From assembly GCA_002914845.1 (NCBI GenBank), contig JXTC01000410.1, positions 81,160 to 145,159 of the forward strand: DNA of 64,000 nucleotides, in the 5' to 3' direction. The translations under genes were made by a program, and so were the position numbers. The DNA comes from Trema orientale. Its lineage: Eukaryota > Streptophyta > Magnoliopsida > Rosales > Cannabaceae. Under the pieces are notes generated by a model that saw nothing but the letters and a program-made list of their open reading frames with translations, made no database searches and was not told the DNA's origin. Shown here in pieces: positions 30,984 through 44,295 of this stretch. Numbering within the stretch: position 1 is the first letter of the stretch; each line of letters starts with the position of its first letter.

Positions 30984-33900
30984 GTAGGGCATGTTATATC
31001 TCATGAAGGAATTTCGGTTGACCCTTCCAAGATAGAATCTGCTCTAGAATGGGAGAGACCGAAAAGTGTAATCGAGATAAGAAGTTTTCTTAGTCTAGCG
31101 GGTTTTTACTGCCGTTTTGTTGAAAATTTCTCAAGAATCGTAATACTTTTGACAAAGTTGATGAGAAAGAATGTCAAGTTTGTATGGAATGATAATTGCG
31201 AAGCAGCTTTCATAAAATTGAAGAGGAGATTGATAACTGCACCTGTTCTTACTATTCCTAACAGTAATGAACCCTATGTTGTGTACACCGATGCTTTTGG
31301 TTTAGGATTGGGATGTGTCTTAATGCAGAATGGCAAGGTAGTGGCTTATGCTTCTCATCAGTTAAAGCCACATGAGAAGAACTATCCCACTCATAACTTA
31401 GAGTTAGCAGTTGTGATTTTTGCTCTTAAGATTTGGAGATGCTATCTGTATGGTATGAAATTTGAGATTTATTCTAATCATAAGAGTCTGAAGTATCTGT
31501 TTACTCAACGAGACTTGAACATGAAACAAAGAAGATGGGTTGAGTATATGGAAGACTATGACTTCGAACTTTAGTACCATCCTGGAAAAGTCAATGTTGT
31601 AGTTGATGCCTTAAGCAGAATATCTCATAGCATGCTTGCTTCCTTGATCCTAGAAGATTGGAAGAATTCAATTACTATTGGTAACTATAACTTGGGATAT
31701 AGCGAAAACGGGAAAACTGCTTGTATCAGTAACATTGTGGCTACGCCATCACTCCTCCAGATAGCACAACAAAGTCAGTGGTAAGATCAAGAACTGAGAG
31801 CAATCTGGAATCAACTTCAGAATGGTGAGCAGTTAGATGGTTGGAGTACCAATAGAGAAGAGTTTGTGCTCTTTAATAGAAGATTAGCTGTAGCCAATGA
31901 CCCTCATCTTAGAGAGACTATTCTAACTAAGGCTCATAAGTCCAAGTTCATAATACATCCTGGTAGCACTAAGATGTACCATGATCTGAAGAGGCAGTAC
32001 TGGTGGAAAGGCATGAAACGAGATGTAGCTACTTTTGTGGCTAAGTGTATGACTTGTCAACAAGTCAAGGCAGAATACCAGAGGCTAGCTGGACTACTTC
32101 AGCCTTTACCTATCTCGGAGTGGAAATGGGATAAGGTCACAATGGATTTTGTGATAGGTTTAAACGATGCAGTTTGGGTGATTGTTGATCATATGACGAA
32201 GACTGCTCATTTCATTCCGATCAGGTCTAACTTTTCACTCAACAAACTTAGTCGTCTCTACATCGATAATATTGTTCGATTACATGGGGTGCCATCAAGC
32301 ATAGTTTCTGATAGAGATCCAAGGTTTACATCAAAGTTCTGGAGAGCTTTGCAAAGAGCTATGAGAACAGAACTGAATCTCAGTACAACCCATCATCCTC
32401 AGATAGATGGCCAATCTGAGAGAACTATACAAATTCTAGAGGACATGCTTCGCTCATGTATACTGAATTTTGGTAGAAGCTGGATGATCACCTGTCATTG
32501 GTGGAGTTTGCTTACAATAACAGCTACCAAACCAGTCTTGGTATGGCTCCATATGAGGTATTATATGGGAGACCATGCAGATCACCCTTATGTTGGGCTG
32601 ATGCAGAGGAGCGTGTTACTCTTGGATCAGAGCTAGTACAAGAGACTACTGAGAAGGTTAACAAGATCAGAGAGAGACCTAAGGTTGTTCAGAATCGTCA
32701 GAAAAGCTATGCAGACCCCACAAGATGTGAGGTAGAGTTTGATATTAGTGACAGGGTATTCTTAAAAGTCTCGCCAATGTGTGGAGTCACGAGATTTAGA
32801 GTTAAAGGGAAGTTAGCTCTAAGGTACATTGGACCATTCGAGATTACTGATAGAATCGGGCCTGTTGCTTATCGTCTGGATCTACCACCACAATTGGGTC
32901 GAGTACACAATGTATTTCATGTCTCAATACTCAGAAAGTACATATCTGACCTATCTTATGTTATCCAATATATGGAAGTGCCTATCCAAGAGAATGTGAC
33001 TTATGAGGAACAACCAGTTTGAATATTGAGAAGAGAGCTCAAGGTACTTTACAATAGAGAGATTCCACTTGCCAAAGTTCTTTGGGAACACCACAAGGAA
33101 GAAGAACCTACTTGGGAACTTGAGACCGAGATGTATGAAAAGTATCCTCATTTGTTTAACTTTCAACTTTAGGTTGTACTTTGATTCATACCTTGTACTC
33201 TGAATTTCGGGACGAAATTCGCTTAAGGAGGGGAGGATGTAAAAACTTTGATTTTTATAAGGGTATTCTAGTCTTCTCACAAAATTAGGAATTAAAAATA
33301 AATAAAAGAGATGGAAATTGAATTAAATTCAGATTTGGGCTAAAGTGATAGAAATATTTGAAGTTGGGGTCAAAATCGGATTTTGAAGACTTAAATGAAG
33401 ATAAAAATCGAAACTTGGGATTAAAATTTAATTTAAAAAAAAAAAGTCCTATCACCAGCCCATATTTGCCAAGTGTCAAAAACCCCCAAATGGTCCCCAA
33501 ATCCCTAACTCTTCCCCTTTTTCACGTTCTCTCTCTCCCCCCCTCTCTTCTTCGTCTTCTTCATTTTCGACCTTCTTTCTTCTTCCTCCAAATCGCAGTC
33601 CACCGGAGCTGACTCATCGCCTGAGCTCCGACCACCCACCTCCACCTTTCCGGATGAACCCACGCCGGCCATCACCGCCGGCAATCGCACCGCGCTACTG
33701 CGACAAACGGCGCGCGAAGTCGCACCTAAATCGCGACATTTTGCGGCGGTTTTTCGCCATTCCGGCCACTTTGGCCGCCACCCACCGCCACCAAATTGAA
33801 GCTCAAGCTTCCTCCTATGTGGGTCGACCCTCCACCGCCACCAATTTCTGGCCAAGAAGCTCCAGTGAGCGTTTAAAAGTTTTTATGTCATTTTCGTCAC

Positions 33901-35639
33901 GAAAATTGGTATTTGTGCAATTATTTTGTTATGTTCATCCAATGCTCATAAAACTTTAGGGGATAAAAATGTGGTTTAAGATAGGAGGATGGGTGGTAGA
34001 TTTGTGAAAAATGGATGAACAGATTGAGAGAAATTCAGGTCTGAAATTTATGGCGTTTATCCAAATATTTTCAGAAAATGATGTTTTTGTAACTTTTCTA
34101 ATTAGTTTCTAATTAAGCCCAAATTTAAGCTAGAGGCCTCGAAACTGAAATTAGACTTCGGAATTGGACTAAATAAGGTCAAGAGACGAGTTTTGATACA
34201 AAACATCAATAGGTTTTGAGTTGGCACGAAATCCGAGACACGAGGCTCAGGATTTTGCCTCGATTTGCGTGCCACGGGTCCGGAGCCCAAATTAATCGAA
34301 TTATATGTCTAACCCAACATTTTTGGGTGCTCTAAATTCAGTGGTGATCTCCGTTTCGCAATTTGAGGCTTCGTTTGGAAAGTCACCCCCTCAAAGCGAG
34401 CTCACGGAATCCCGAAACGACTTTCCGAGTGACCGGGTGACCAACAGGAGAATCTACGAGTGCCGATAGCTTAGTCTAGCTATCTAGGTGAGGTAGGGGT
34501 TCAATTACCAAGTTTTCAACTTATTTTGTTTTAAATTATGTATTATGACCTATTTCTTGAAATTATCGATTTTCATGGATTTTAATGATTTGAATGGATA
34601 TTTGATGAACTTGTGAATTGTTGAGATATATTGAATTGTTCTGGGATTGGTTGTATGATTTTTTATGTAGGTTTAAAATTTTAGTTTTGGGAAAATACAG
34701 TCATTATGCTGCCCGATTTTCTGTAAATCCCAGAATAATACCAAATGAGTTTTAAAGCATGGTTTCTTGATATACTTGATGCATGGTTATTACACACTCT
34801 ATGATATGTTGTACCTACTATAGGATCACACACTTGAGTTCTATTTTAGCATCATGGTATTTAGATCGCTGGCGAGTTGCTGCAGCACTAAGTGAGAGAC
34901 CTAGGTCCCTGCGCAGGATTTGCTGACACACCTCCAGGTAGTGTCAGGATGCTGGGTACCTCTGTTCAAGAGATATTACAGGACCGTGATGAGAGGATGA
35001 GAGCTCATACTTGTACTTGGTTGATTTATGATATGTACAACATGGTGACTTTGGTTTTGATTTTGAATTTGAATATATAATTACTCTTGATCATTTGCAA
35101 ACTTATTTTATAACTGGATTTTGGAAAAGTACTAACCATGTAGGTTTCAAAAGTTGCATTCATACTAAAAAAGTAATTGAATTCCTACTGAGCATGTGAA
35201 TGCTCACCCCCTTATTTTTCCCCTCTCAGGTGGTGTACAATGTGACTTAGGCAACTATGGAGCGGAATGACTAGGACTGGAAGATTGTTCTAGTTTAGTA
35301 GTTGGTAACTACTTAATAACTCATTTTGGAATTGTAATAACATTTAAGGCTCATACTTTGGATTTCGCCTGTATTATCCATTATGCCTACTTGTGATGAC
35401 AATGGTGATGCATATGTATGTTTTATTACTATTATTAACAGTCTATGTCTAGTGGTGATCACAAACTGTGGGAATTTACAATTTGAATTATTTTTATAAA
35501 CTTTTACAGAAGCTGTCGTTTTTAAACTAGCTGTCGTTTTTTAGGAAAATTGAAGTTCCTAAAATTTTCTAAAACAAATTATGAATTTTCACTTGTGAAA
35601 TTCTTCTTCTGCCACCGACCCAAGGTTTGGGTCGTGACA
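30984..35639 (+). mobile_element. Gypsy element, Tekay-like chromovirus, 3' part with LTR, broken
   Basis: It begins within reverse transcriptase ([18 protein letters not shown]). It continues with RNase H (about 31150-31620, [14 protein letters not shown]), integrase (about 31900-32640, with the zinc-finger CMTCQQVKAEYQ, TMDFVIGL and HHPQIDGQSERT) and a chromodomain-like C-terminus (about 33010-33170, EEEPTWELETEM). A GGAGGGGAGGA purine tract follows, then one long LTR. The 5' part and the other LTR are not present. The coding region carries several breaks. LTR length and terminal motifs fit the Tekay/Del group. Confidence 0.9.
33238..35639 (+). repeat. 2.4-kb 3' LTR of the Tekay-like element
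   Basis: It starts TGTAAAAACTTTG right after the purine tract and ends GGTTTGGGTCGTGACA. Its pyrimidine- and GC-rich middle (33510-33860) gives spurious ORFs. There is no partner LTR in the window. Confidence 0.85.
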
Positions 35640-37986
35640 AACATCACATGATGAATTGATAGAAAATTTATTAATATTTCTAGTAATACTTTTCTAATTC
35701 AAATACATGCAAGAACTCGAAAGAACAGTTGGACGTATTATATTATCGAACGGCAGAATCAATTTCACATATTTAACTTCCAAATATTTATGTATTTATT
35801 TCAAGGGTAAAAAACAAACTCCAAATATATATTTTTAATTTAAATTATTTATTTATTTACTTTTTTTTTTTTGCATGGCATGCAACTAAAGAATATGAGC
35901 CCGGTGGAAAAAGTTCCATAATTGGCAATGATAGGGTGCAGTTTGTCGTATGTGGAGTAATATAATACGCAGGTTTCGTTAATTATTGTATTGATTTAAA
36001 ATGGTACCAAACCTGTTATACTAACTGAGAATATATGATTTGACCACCAAACCCAGAGAGAGGCGAGAACGATGATTATGCCCAGCTAATTTCATCATTC
36101 TCTTTTTGCATATATTAGGTTTTTTTATAAAGATACTTGTTAGGTCATTGACAAAGATGGATAATGATTTTCTTTTATTTTATTAAATTATTATCACTTT
36201 AATTGTTTTATTTGTATGTTCTATTATGCATCTCCTTTTTTTTTCCCAGTGATGTGGGGACATACTAATAGTGAAATTACAACTTATTTTATAATTTTTG
36301 TTAGTAAGGATATATTGTCCATTTTTAATTTGTTTATAAATTTCATTATATATAGTAGTCAATTTGTGAGTCACATCCAAATAATGCTCTATTGGAAATT
36401 AGTGTATTGAGGAGAAATACATAATTAGGCGATAGTTATTTGTGAACTACTATGTCTGCTGAAACCTTTTTGAAAAAAAAAATGATATTAACATGCATGC
36501 CTTCAATAGGAACCAAATTTTTTACCTTCGATCTCATGAGAGGGATCTCAATGTTTCATTTAAAAGAAAATAAAAAGAGAAGTGGGAAGAAAATTTAAGG
36601 GGAATAATTAAGAAACAAAAAACAATGCATGGTGAGATTATTCCCTTATTCCCTAGAATAAAAGTAACTTTCATTGGTGTCTTTGAAATCTAAATAATAG
36701 CGATTTAATTGTATTAAAAAAAATAATAGCGATTTAGCCAACGAGCAAAAATCAAAACTCTCATTAATAAATTACAAACTTTTAACTTGTTGATTATTGC
36801 TGAGGTCAGTGTTTTGTGTTTCAAATCCATGCTAGTTCCCTACCCAAAAAAATGTGTATTTTTTTTAGTGGAAAAAAATTCCAGGCTCATTACGAGAATA
36901 ATAATAACAATAATAATAGTGATAATAATAATGAGAATTGATCATCAATTTTCCTAAACTATTAATTTGAAAGATATTTTTTATTATTATTATAAGTTAG
37001 TTTGAAAGTTTTATCTACCCTTCAGTCCAAATTTTACTTGCAAATCTACTCTTCTAAAAGAATTTTATGACATATGCTCAAGAGTCAAGATGGGAAGTAA
37101 AACTATTATTACTACCCAATTTTTGTACTTCATGGCTAGCTCTCTTCGCAGCGAAGAGATCAGTAGATATATCATGCTTTAATTATTGTATCCTCTACTT
37201 GCAATATTCTCGTAAACATAACTATGATGTATGTACCTAATTATCACCCACCCGAGACCCTTAATCATGTATTTTCGTTTCAGATATATAATGTTTCATA
37301 ATTATGCTTCTATAAAATCGTAAAATATACTCTTGTTCTTAACCATATATTCTCTTACAACGGGTTTATATTGGCTCCATCTAAATACTATTATCATCAT
37401 ACCATACAGCAAGAAAGGCGCCCAAAAACAAAGAAATAAGACAAATATAAACAAAACAAAGCAAAGAAAGCCTTAATTAAACAACAAAAGAACACCCAAT
37501 AAAGAACACCTATATATACATACAAATATATGTGCTATATACCTTTTATCCAATTAAATTTTCTATTTATGTGAATCGCATGTACAATTTTCATATTAAG
37601 TCGCTTACCCTTATATGCGAATGAAAGCTGCAAGCATATATACATGATTGACACATCACAATTTTTTTTCCCCGTTTAAGAGGGATCCGTATGAGATATT
37701 TTTATAGGTCTACCACAATTGAGCATAGTGACGAGTTAGACGCGTCAATAATATCAAACGTTAACATAACTTTGTCTCATATGTATGTGAAATAGTTAAT
37801 AGTTTTGAATGGAAAAAGTGTAGCACACATATGTTATATAAGTGTAAATGCAAATAAATACCTTTACTGTAACCTTTTTGACACTTTAATTTTATCTTTT
37901 AGCTCGTACAAAATTATAATTTTAATATATTAAAAATTTCTAAAAACTTATATCATTTGTTCATAGAATGATTAATCTCTTATATG
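35640..37986. other. Intergenic, nothing recognised
   Basis: AT-rich DNA with an ATA/ATG trinucleotide microsatellite at 36897-36935. No exon, RNA gene or paired repeat ends were identified. Confidence 0.5.
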
Positions 37987-38514
37987 GGCTAATTATATTT
38001 TTATACTTTGCATTTTGACTGTTTATTTAATTTGTATTTTGTGTTTTAGTTATTATCAATATTGACATGGAGATTTAATATTTAAGACAAATTTATACCC
38101 TCTAGATTAAATACCAATTTTTTACTATTATGCTTACTAAAATACTCTTTAAAGTTTAAAAATATATATCTTAAAATAAGTTTAAATTTAAAACTTATCT
38201 AAAATTGATAAATATGTCTACAAATAATATTTAATATTTGCATATTTGTGTATTTTTTAAATTATTTTTGTAATATTTGTTCTTATAGCAATTAATGTTA
38301 ATTAGTTTTAATTTTAAATTAAGTATTAAAACATATATATATCCTAAGATAGGGTATTTAGATAAACTCAACAATCAAAATTAATTGGTATTTGAACTAA
38401 AAATGATATAAATTTGTTGTTTTAAATTTAAATATCAATATTAATAATAACCGAAACATAAGGTATAAACGGAACAAACAATCAAAACGCAAGGTGTAAA
38501 AATATAATTAATTC
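37987..38514. mobile_element. MITE family A, copy 2
   Basis: The left arm AATTATATTTTTATACTTTGC and the right arm (GCAAGGTGTAAAAATATAATT) are inverses, with TTATTATCAATATTGACA repeated in inverted form inside. It is longer than copy 1 because the centre differs. Confidence 0.75.
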
Positions 38515-38892
38515 TTTTTTTTTATTAAATACTGAATACGAATTGTGAAAAGTAGATACTTGTTACAAAACACTTAAATCCTATTAAAATGCCATGAAAA
38601 TTAATATAGAATACTGCTTTATAAAATGACATCGTGTCAGTATTCCATTTGTGAGGGCATGTATGGAGAGAGAATAGAAAGAATATTTACACATAAGATT
38701 CCTACTTTCATTCCCAGCGTTGAAAAAAAAAAAGGCAAAAGCATACGTACATAGATAGACAAAAGGAATCCTTTGGTTGCAATGAGTGGCCGTTGGACAG
38801 GCTTTTTCTCTTCTGTAGTGGGAGTAGATAAACCTATCTACATAGATTCCTTTGATTCATGAAACTAACAAACTATTTCTAGTAGAAGGGAA

Positions 38893-38944
38893 AGAAAAAT
38901 GAAAGGAGAGAAAAAGTAGAAAAATGAAAGGAGAGAAAAAGTAC
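38893..38944. repeat. Short tandem duplication (AAAAATGAAAGGAGAG core)
   Basis: A unit of about 24 bp, GAAAAATGAAAGGAGAGAAA plus a few bases, occurs twice in a row. Confidence 0.6.
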
Positions 38945-39051
38945 AAGGGATACGTTGTAAGAGTATAGGAAGACAAAACCTATTTTATTTTAAGTTATTT
39001 GGTAGGTTGGGAAGAAAATGAGTATTAACTTGGTGAAATTACTATTTATCC

Positions 39052-39223
39052 NNNNNNNNNNNNNNNNNNNNNNNNNNNNNNNNNNNNNNNNNNNNNNNNN
39101 NNNNNNNNNNNNNNNNNNNNNNNNNNNNNNNNNNNNNNNNNNNNNNNNNNNNNNNNNNNNNNNNNNNNNNNNNNNNNNNNNNNNNNNNNNNNNNNNNNNN
39201 NNNNNNNNNNNNNNNNNNNNNNN
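39052..39223. other. Assembly gap (172 N)
   Basis: A run of N. It is followed immediately by the right arm of a family A MITE, so the left arm probably lies in the gap. Confidence 0.99.
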
Positions 39224-39373
39224 TATTCAATAGTCAAAATTGATGTTTGTCATAAAGAATGTATAAATATGTTACAAGTTTCAAATACGAAGAATAATGT
39301 CAATAATAACTGAAATATAAGATATAAACTAAACAAGCAGTCAAAATACAAGTCATAAAAATAATATTATCCT
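39224..39373. mobile_element. MITE family A, copy 3 (right arm only; rest in gap)
   Basis: TGTCAATAATAACTGAAATAT...GTCATAAAAATAATATTATCC matches the right arms of the copies at 1832 and 37987. The left arm is not visible. Confidence 0.7.
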
Positions 39374-40360
39374 TATATTATATTGTTTTTAAATCGATGT
39401 AAATGAGCACCTGTCTCTTGATTTCAAGCTATGAATTTTTCTTCACATTGGCACACTTGTCCTTTTATCCGTCCATTTTTCATATCCTCATCTTTTTCTC
39501 CTGGTCAAAGAATTCACTCTTCCAAACTCTCTCAAAAAATCCCTTCACTATTTTCTTTCCTTCTAGTACTGTACTTTTCCTCCTCAACCAAACATAGCCC
39601 CAATTTTTATGAAATAAGGGTAAAAAAATATTTTAACTTCCTTGCCTCCGGATAGAAAAACCTCTGTATCTTTCTTCAAACATCACCATGTTCCAATTTC
39701 AAGTTTAAATTTGTATAAATGTATTTTGCTACCCTATAGTACGTAATAACTTTACATCCTTATAATATAACGGACAAAAAAAATCAATAGCACTGAAAAT
39801 TACAAGTGATCTTCAATATTTGTCTTTGGGCAAACTGATACTGGTCCCAAGAGTTACTATTGCACCCCATGACCCATCCGGTTTCTCACGAAAATTTTAG
39901 TGGCACAATTGGTCCCAAATGTATTTTATTTTATTTATTTTTTCTGACATATATTCTCTTGGAGTTGCGTGGCTTATTGCTTTTGAGGTGGGGTCTCTGA
40001 AAAAATAATGTAGTACGAAAGAAGGAAACTCAATCAATCAATCTTTAGTTATTGTATTTTATGTGTTTGTACTTGCATATACTCGATTTTCTTGCTATGA
40101 TTTATACTCATTCTTAAAATTGGTCAGACCACCTTTATATATTTTAATATCATTTTACTTCAACTGCAATCTTTATTTTGGGTTCCCAAACTACAACTTG
40201 CCAGCTCATAGCCTCATGTTGTTCCTAATTCATTTTGATGCCACCTTGCCAGGCTAGTTCATTTAAACTGCAGTAGAGAACCAGTTAAAAAGGGGGAAAA
40301 AAAAAAAAAAGAGCTGCGGTGGAGAATCTTATATATTTTTCTCACGCACTTCTCTTTAAG
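39374..40360. other. Intergenic, nothing coding recognised
   Basis: CCTCAACCAAACATAGCCC near 39585-39603 resembles the inverse of TTATTTGGTAGGTTGGGAAG at about 38995. The gap region may therefore sit inside another foldback element related to that at 40361-41799. No gene found. Confidence 0.4.
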
Positions 40361-40429
40361 GCTATATTTGGTAGGAAAGAAAATTGAGAGGAATGAAAAG
40401 ATTTCAGGAAAAAATAGAAAGAAACTAAA

Positions 40430-40582
40430 AAATTAGGCTGTTTGGTATAAAGAAAAATGGAAGGAAAAGAAAGAGAAAACAAATTAGGTTGTTGGGTATA
40501 AAGAAAAATGGAAGGAAAAGAAAGAGAAAACAAATTAGGTTGTTGGGTATAAAGAAAAATGGAAGGAAAAAAAAGAGAAAAC
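40430..40582. repeat. Three tandem 51-bp units
   Basis: The unit AAATTAGGTTGTTGGGTATA...GAGAAAAC occurs at 40430-40480, 40481-40531 and 40532-40582. The last two are nearly identical, which implies recent expansion. Confidence 0.85.
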
Positions 40583-40664
40583 GGGAGTAAAAAAAATTCC
40601 GGGGCGCACATAAATATTTTTCTCTAAAAATTGCAGAGAAAAGTAAAGGGAAAAGTTATTTACT

Positions 40665-41214
40665 AAAGGTTAATGACATAAAAGTACCCTGATTTTTAAT
40701 TTTTCTGCAAAATCTACTCTGACTTTCTAACTTTTGTAAATTAATATCCTTACTTTTAAAAATTTAGACATTAATCTCCTAACTCTTGGATTTTGTAAAT
40801 TAATACCATGATCTTTATAATTCCAGCAAAACCTTGATTTTTTGTTGTTGCAAATTTGTATCAATAGCAAATTAAAAGATGCAAATAACCCTTTTTACCT
40901 CTCATTCTAATTTTTTTAAAAAAAATTTCTTGAATAAAAAGTTAAATAAACTAATTTATTAGCATTTAATAAGTTTTTATTGAGTAAATAAGGAGTACAA
41001 CCTTCTTTTTATTATTGAAATCAATTAATTATGTATCAAGAGTATAAATTTATAGAAATTTTAAATATGAGGGTATTAATTTGTAGAATTTTAAAAGTCA
41101 AGGTAAAAATTTATATAAATTAAAAAATAAGGGTATTAATTTACAAGAATTCAAAAATGGGGATAGTTTTCGCAGAATAGTTAAAAGTCAAGATATTTTT
41201 ATATCATTATTCCA
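40665..41214. mobile_element. MITE nested in the 40361-41799 element
   Basis: The left end TAATGACATAAAAGTACCCTG and the right end (AAGATATTTTTATATCATTA) are inverted. The arms repeat the theme GTAAATTAATA(T/C)CCTTA...TTTT several times in inverted order. Confidence 0.65.
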
Positions 41215-41799
41215 TTTTACTAATATATGAAAATGAATTTACTAAAAATAACTTTGTACACTATTTTTAAAATTTTAATAAAAAGGGTAAAATAATCATT
41301 TTAATTTAAGTAGCCTTAAAAAAACTAAACAATTACAAAGAAAATTAAAACACTTTCCTTTCCATTCTATATATTATCTCTCTCTCTTAAATTTTCCTTA
41401 TGTCCTACTTTCTTTCATCTCTACTAAAGAAAAGGGAGAGGAAAGAAAATGTTTGAGGGAAACTAAAAAATTAGGTTGTTTGGTAGAAGAAAAAAGGAAA
41501 AGAAAAAGAAAATAAAAGAGAAAATAGGAGGAAAAAACGGTGGGGCCACACAAATATTTTTCCCCCAAAATTGAGAGAAAATAGGAGGTTATTTACTAAT
41601 GTGTAAAAATAAATTTACTAAAATAACTTTGTCACTAGTTTTAATATTTAAATAAATAGAATAAACTAGTCATTTTAAGATAAAGTAGTTTTTTTACTTC
41701 CTTACATACCAAACAAGAATTTCATTTCCATCCTATATATTTTATCTCCATCCTAATTTTTCCTTCATCCTACTCTCTTTGCTCTCTACCAAATATAGA

Positions 41800-43794
41800 T
41801 TATTAGATATAGACTTATAGTTAAAAAAAAAAAAAAAAAGTTTACAGCATAACAGTACGGGTATTGCAATACATATTTTTAGCAAAAAATGTAATAGTTA
41901 ACTTTGTTACTGAAATTGTAATTGATTATAAATGATATTAATTTTATTTTCCCATTGCATAAGTAGATATAATAGATACAATTGAATTAAACGATATGGC
42001 CAATCAGTTGGTAAAAAAAAAAATAATAATAAACCTTTAGTATTTGTACTAGTACTACTTGTTTGTACAAGCTATGATGTGATAATACGTAATAACGTTC
42101 CCACATCTACCGAAATACTTGTCAAGAATTATTTCAAAATATTAACTATAGAATTTTATAATTATAGTTTTCAATACATATACTTGTAAACATTTATGAC
42201 TTCATATACAATATAAAAAGCCTTTTTCTGGATTAATCTAGGAAATGAATGTTGGCTTAAGCATACATATGGATGGCATATGATATATACATACACAGTA
42301 TTCATTGCCACTTTTTTGATCATTTCAGAAGTTATGTATATCTTGCCTAAGAATCATAGTCCATAGATCATGGAGGCTGGAGCACATATGTTGGTACCCT
42401 TTTGTTGCCTTTTTATTCCTTTGGGTGTACCGAGAAGTCAGCAATCAATGTAATGAACCACTCGTAATTAGCTTTCAAAGAGAGACACTCGTTCGCATAA
42501 TTAACTAGCCCATGCATGTGGAGGAAAAACACACACACACACATATTGGAGTAGCATAAGTACAAAAGCTTTTTAATTTAATTTTTCAAAACATACAATT
42601 CAGTTATGTATAAAGTTAATATAATGCTCAAACCATGCACGTGCAGCATGAGTGGATAGAGAGATCTTTTATGTTTCGAATTTTTATTTATTTATTTTTT
42701 TGTGTTGACAAGTATGTGTTTAGAGACCTTTAGGCAAAGTTTTCTCAAAAACAAATTTTAAAGAAAAACATGTGGTAAAGTAATAGGCATAATTACCTTT
42801 ATGATTATGACACAGTTTGCGAGATTTATGCTATAATTAAATATTTGTTGTGTAAACAAGAAAAGAGGGAAAAAAAAATCGCTTCACTTTTTCTCAATTG
42901 AATTATTAAAAGAAAAAACAAATATTGCTCGTCAACTTTTTTTTTTTTTTTTCATTTCATTTTTTTTAACTTAAAAAATATATGTTTGGTCTACTTTCGT
43001 TTATTAGATAAAGTGGGCCCAAGATATTTCAGCAAAAAGGAGAAGAAAAAATGCTCATGGCAAGAACGAGTATATAGCACAACTCGGAACTCCCAGCCAC
43101 CAAAAGATTAAAAAAAAATAGTAATAATAAAGCTGATTCCAACTACCAGACCGGAAATTGAATCGAGATAATATGGGGTTCTTTAAAAGGAATTATTTAT
43201 TCGATAACTTTTTTTTTTAATTAAGAGCAATGACGATCCAAACCTATCAACATAGCCCATCATTGTAGAAAGTATTAATATGATAATGGCTTTAAAGACT
43301 CATGAAAATTAACATTTAGATTTTCAATATAAAATGTGTCAGTCTCATAAACGATCCTCGAATTTCAGTATTTGTACAATTTCGTCCTCAAATTATAGTT
43401 TTTGCGCTACTTTTGTTATTGGATGTCTGTAAACATTACAGTATCATCGATTCACCACTAACTCTTTAAATTTCACAATTATTTGACACAAGCCCTTATG
43501 TTAATCCAGCGTGCTTACTTACTTACCAACTTAGGGGCCAAAATGATATAATTTCAAGGCATAAGTGAGATTCATGGGATGGGATGTTCTCAGAGCGTAG
43601 ATACTAAACTTACTCGCGACACATGGAAATTTGACAAATGTATTTATATATTTATTATTACTCCTTCTTTTGAAGGAAAACAATGTATATAAAAATAAAT
43701 TGTTGTTATTTTTTATTTTTTACTACGGTGATCAGTTTGTTGGCTCGAAATTTGATGATTGGTACGATCTGATGGCTGTGATTTTAGAACTCTG
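41800..43794. other. Intergenic, nothing coding recognised
   Basis: Holds a short CA microsatellite (42530-42543) and several A- and T-tracts. No exons or RNA genes seen. Confidence 0.5.
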
Positions 43795-44295
43795 TGAAAC
43801 TAGGTTAATCCAACATATGACAATTTGGTTCTTAAAGTTTTATTTATAATAATTAGACGTTTAAATTTTTCGATCTGAAGTAATTTGGTTGTCTAAATTA
43901 CAATATACTGTTTAAATTTTTGATTAAAAAATACACCTGAAGAGCATGTTGTAGCATTTAAAAATATATTTGAAGAAAAATAAACTGAACAAAAAGATTT
44001 AGAGAGAAACAAATAAGTCTTATTTGTATTTTTTTTTTTAGATTTTTTATGATTGTTCATTTTTATATTGAAAATTCTGAAATTACCGAATACATATCTA
44101 TTTTTTTAATTTTCTATATCATGCTCTTTACGTGTATTTTTTGTTAGAAATTTAACAGTACGTTGTAATTTAAACATTTCAAAAATTAAATTGCTTCAAA
44201 TCAGAAAATTCAGATACTTAATTATCATAATTAGAACTTTGAGGACCAAATTGCCTCAAATTGGATAGTTCATGGTTCATTTGTCCCACATTATA
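43795..44295. mobile_element. Foldback element (MITE-like), about 500 bp
   Basis: The left arm CAATTTGGTTCTTAAAGTTT... pairs with the right arm (GAACTTTGAGGACCAAATTG). Pairing extends through TTTAAATT/AATTTAAA and CACCTGAAGAGCATG against the inverse of CATGCTCTTTACGTG. Confidence 0.65.

Larger units (their letters stand above)
40361..41799. mobile_element. TIR element of about 1.4 kb containing a second MITE and a tandem array
   Basis: The left end GCTATATTTGGTAGGAAAGA and the right end (GCTCTCTACCAAATATAG) are inverted repeats. GGAAA/AAAAG-rich arms extend inward on both sides, including a second inner copy of AAAAATTAGGTTGTTTGGTA at about 41463. Inside lie three 51-bp tandem units and a separate foldback element (40665-41214). 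No transposase is encoded. Confidence 0.6.

Noticed and set aside
33505-33959. ORFs of 101-116 codons with Arg/Pro-rich translation
   Set aside because: They lie in the GC-rich, pyrimidine-rich part of the Tekay-like LTR, where open frames are compositional.
39018-39237. ORFs translated mostly as X
   Set aside because: They span the 172-base assembly gap.
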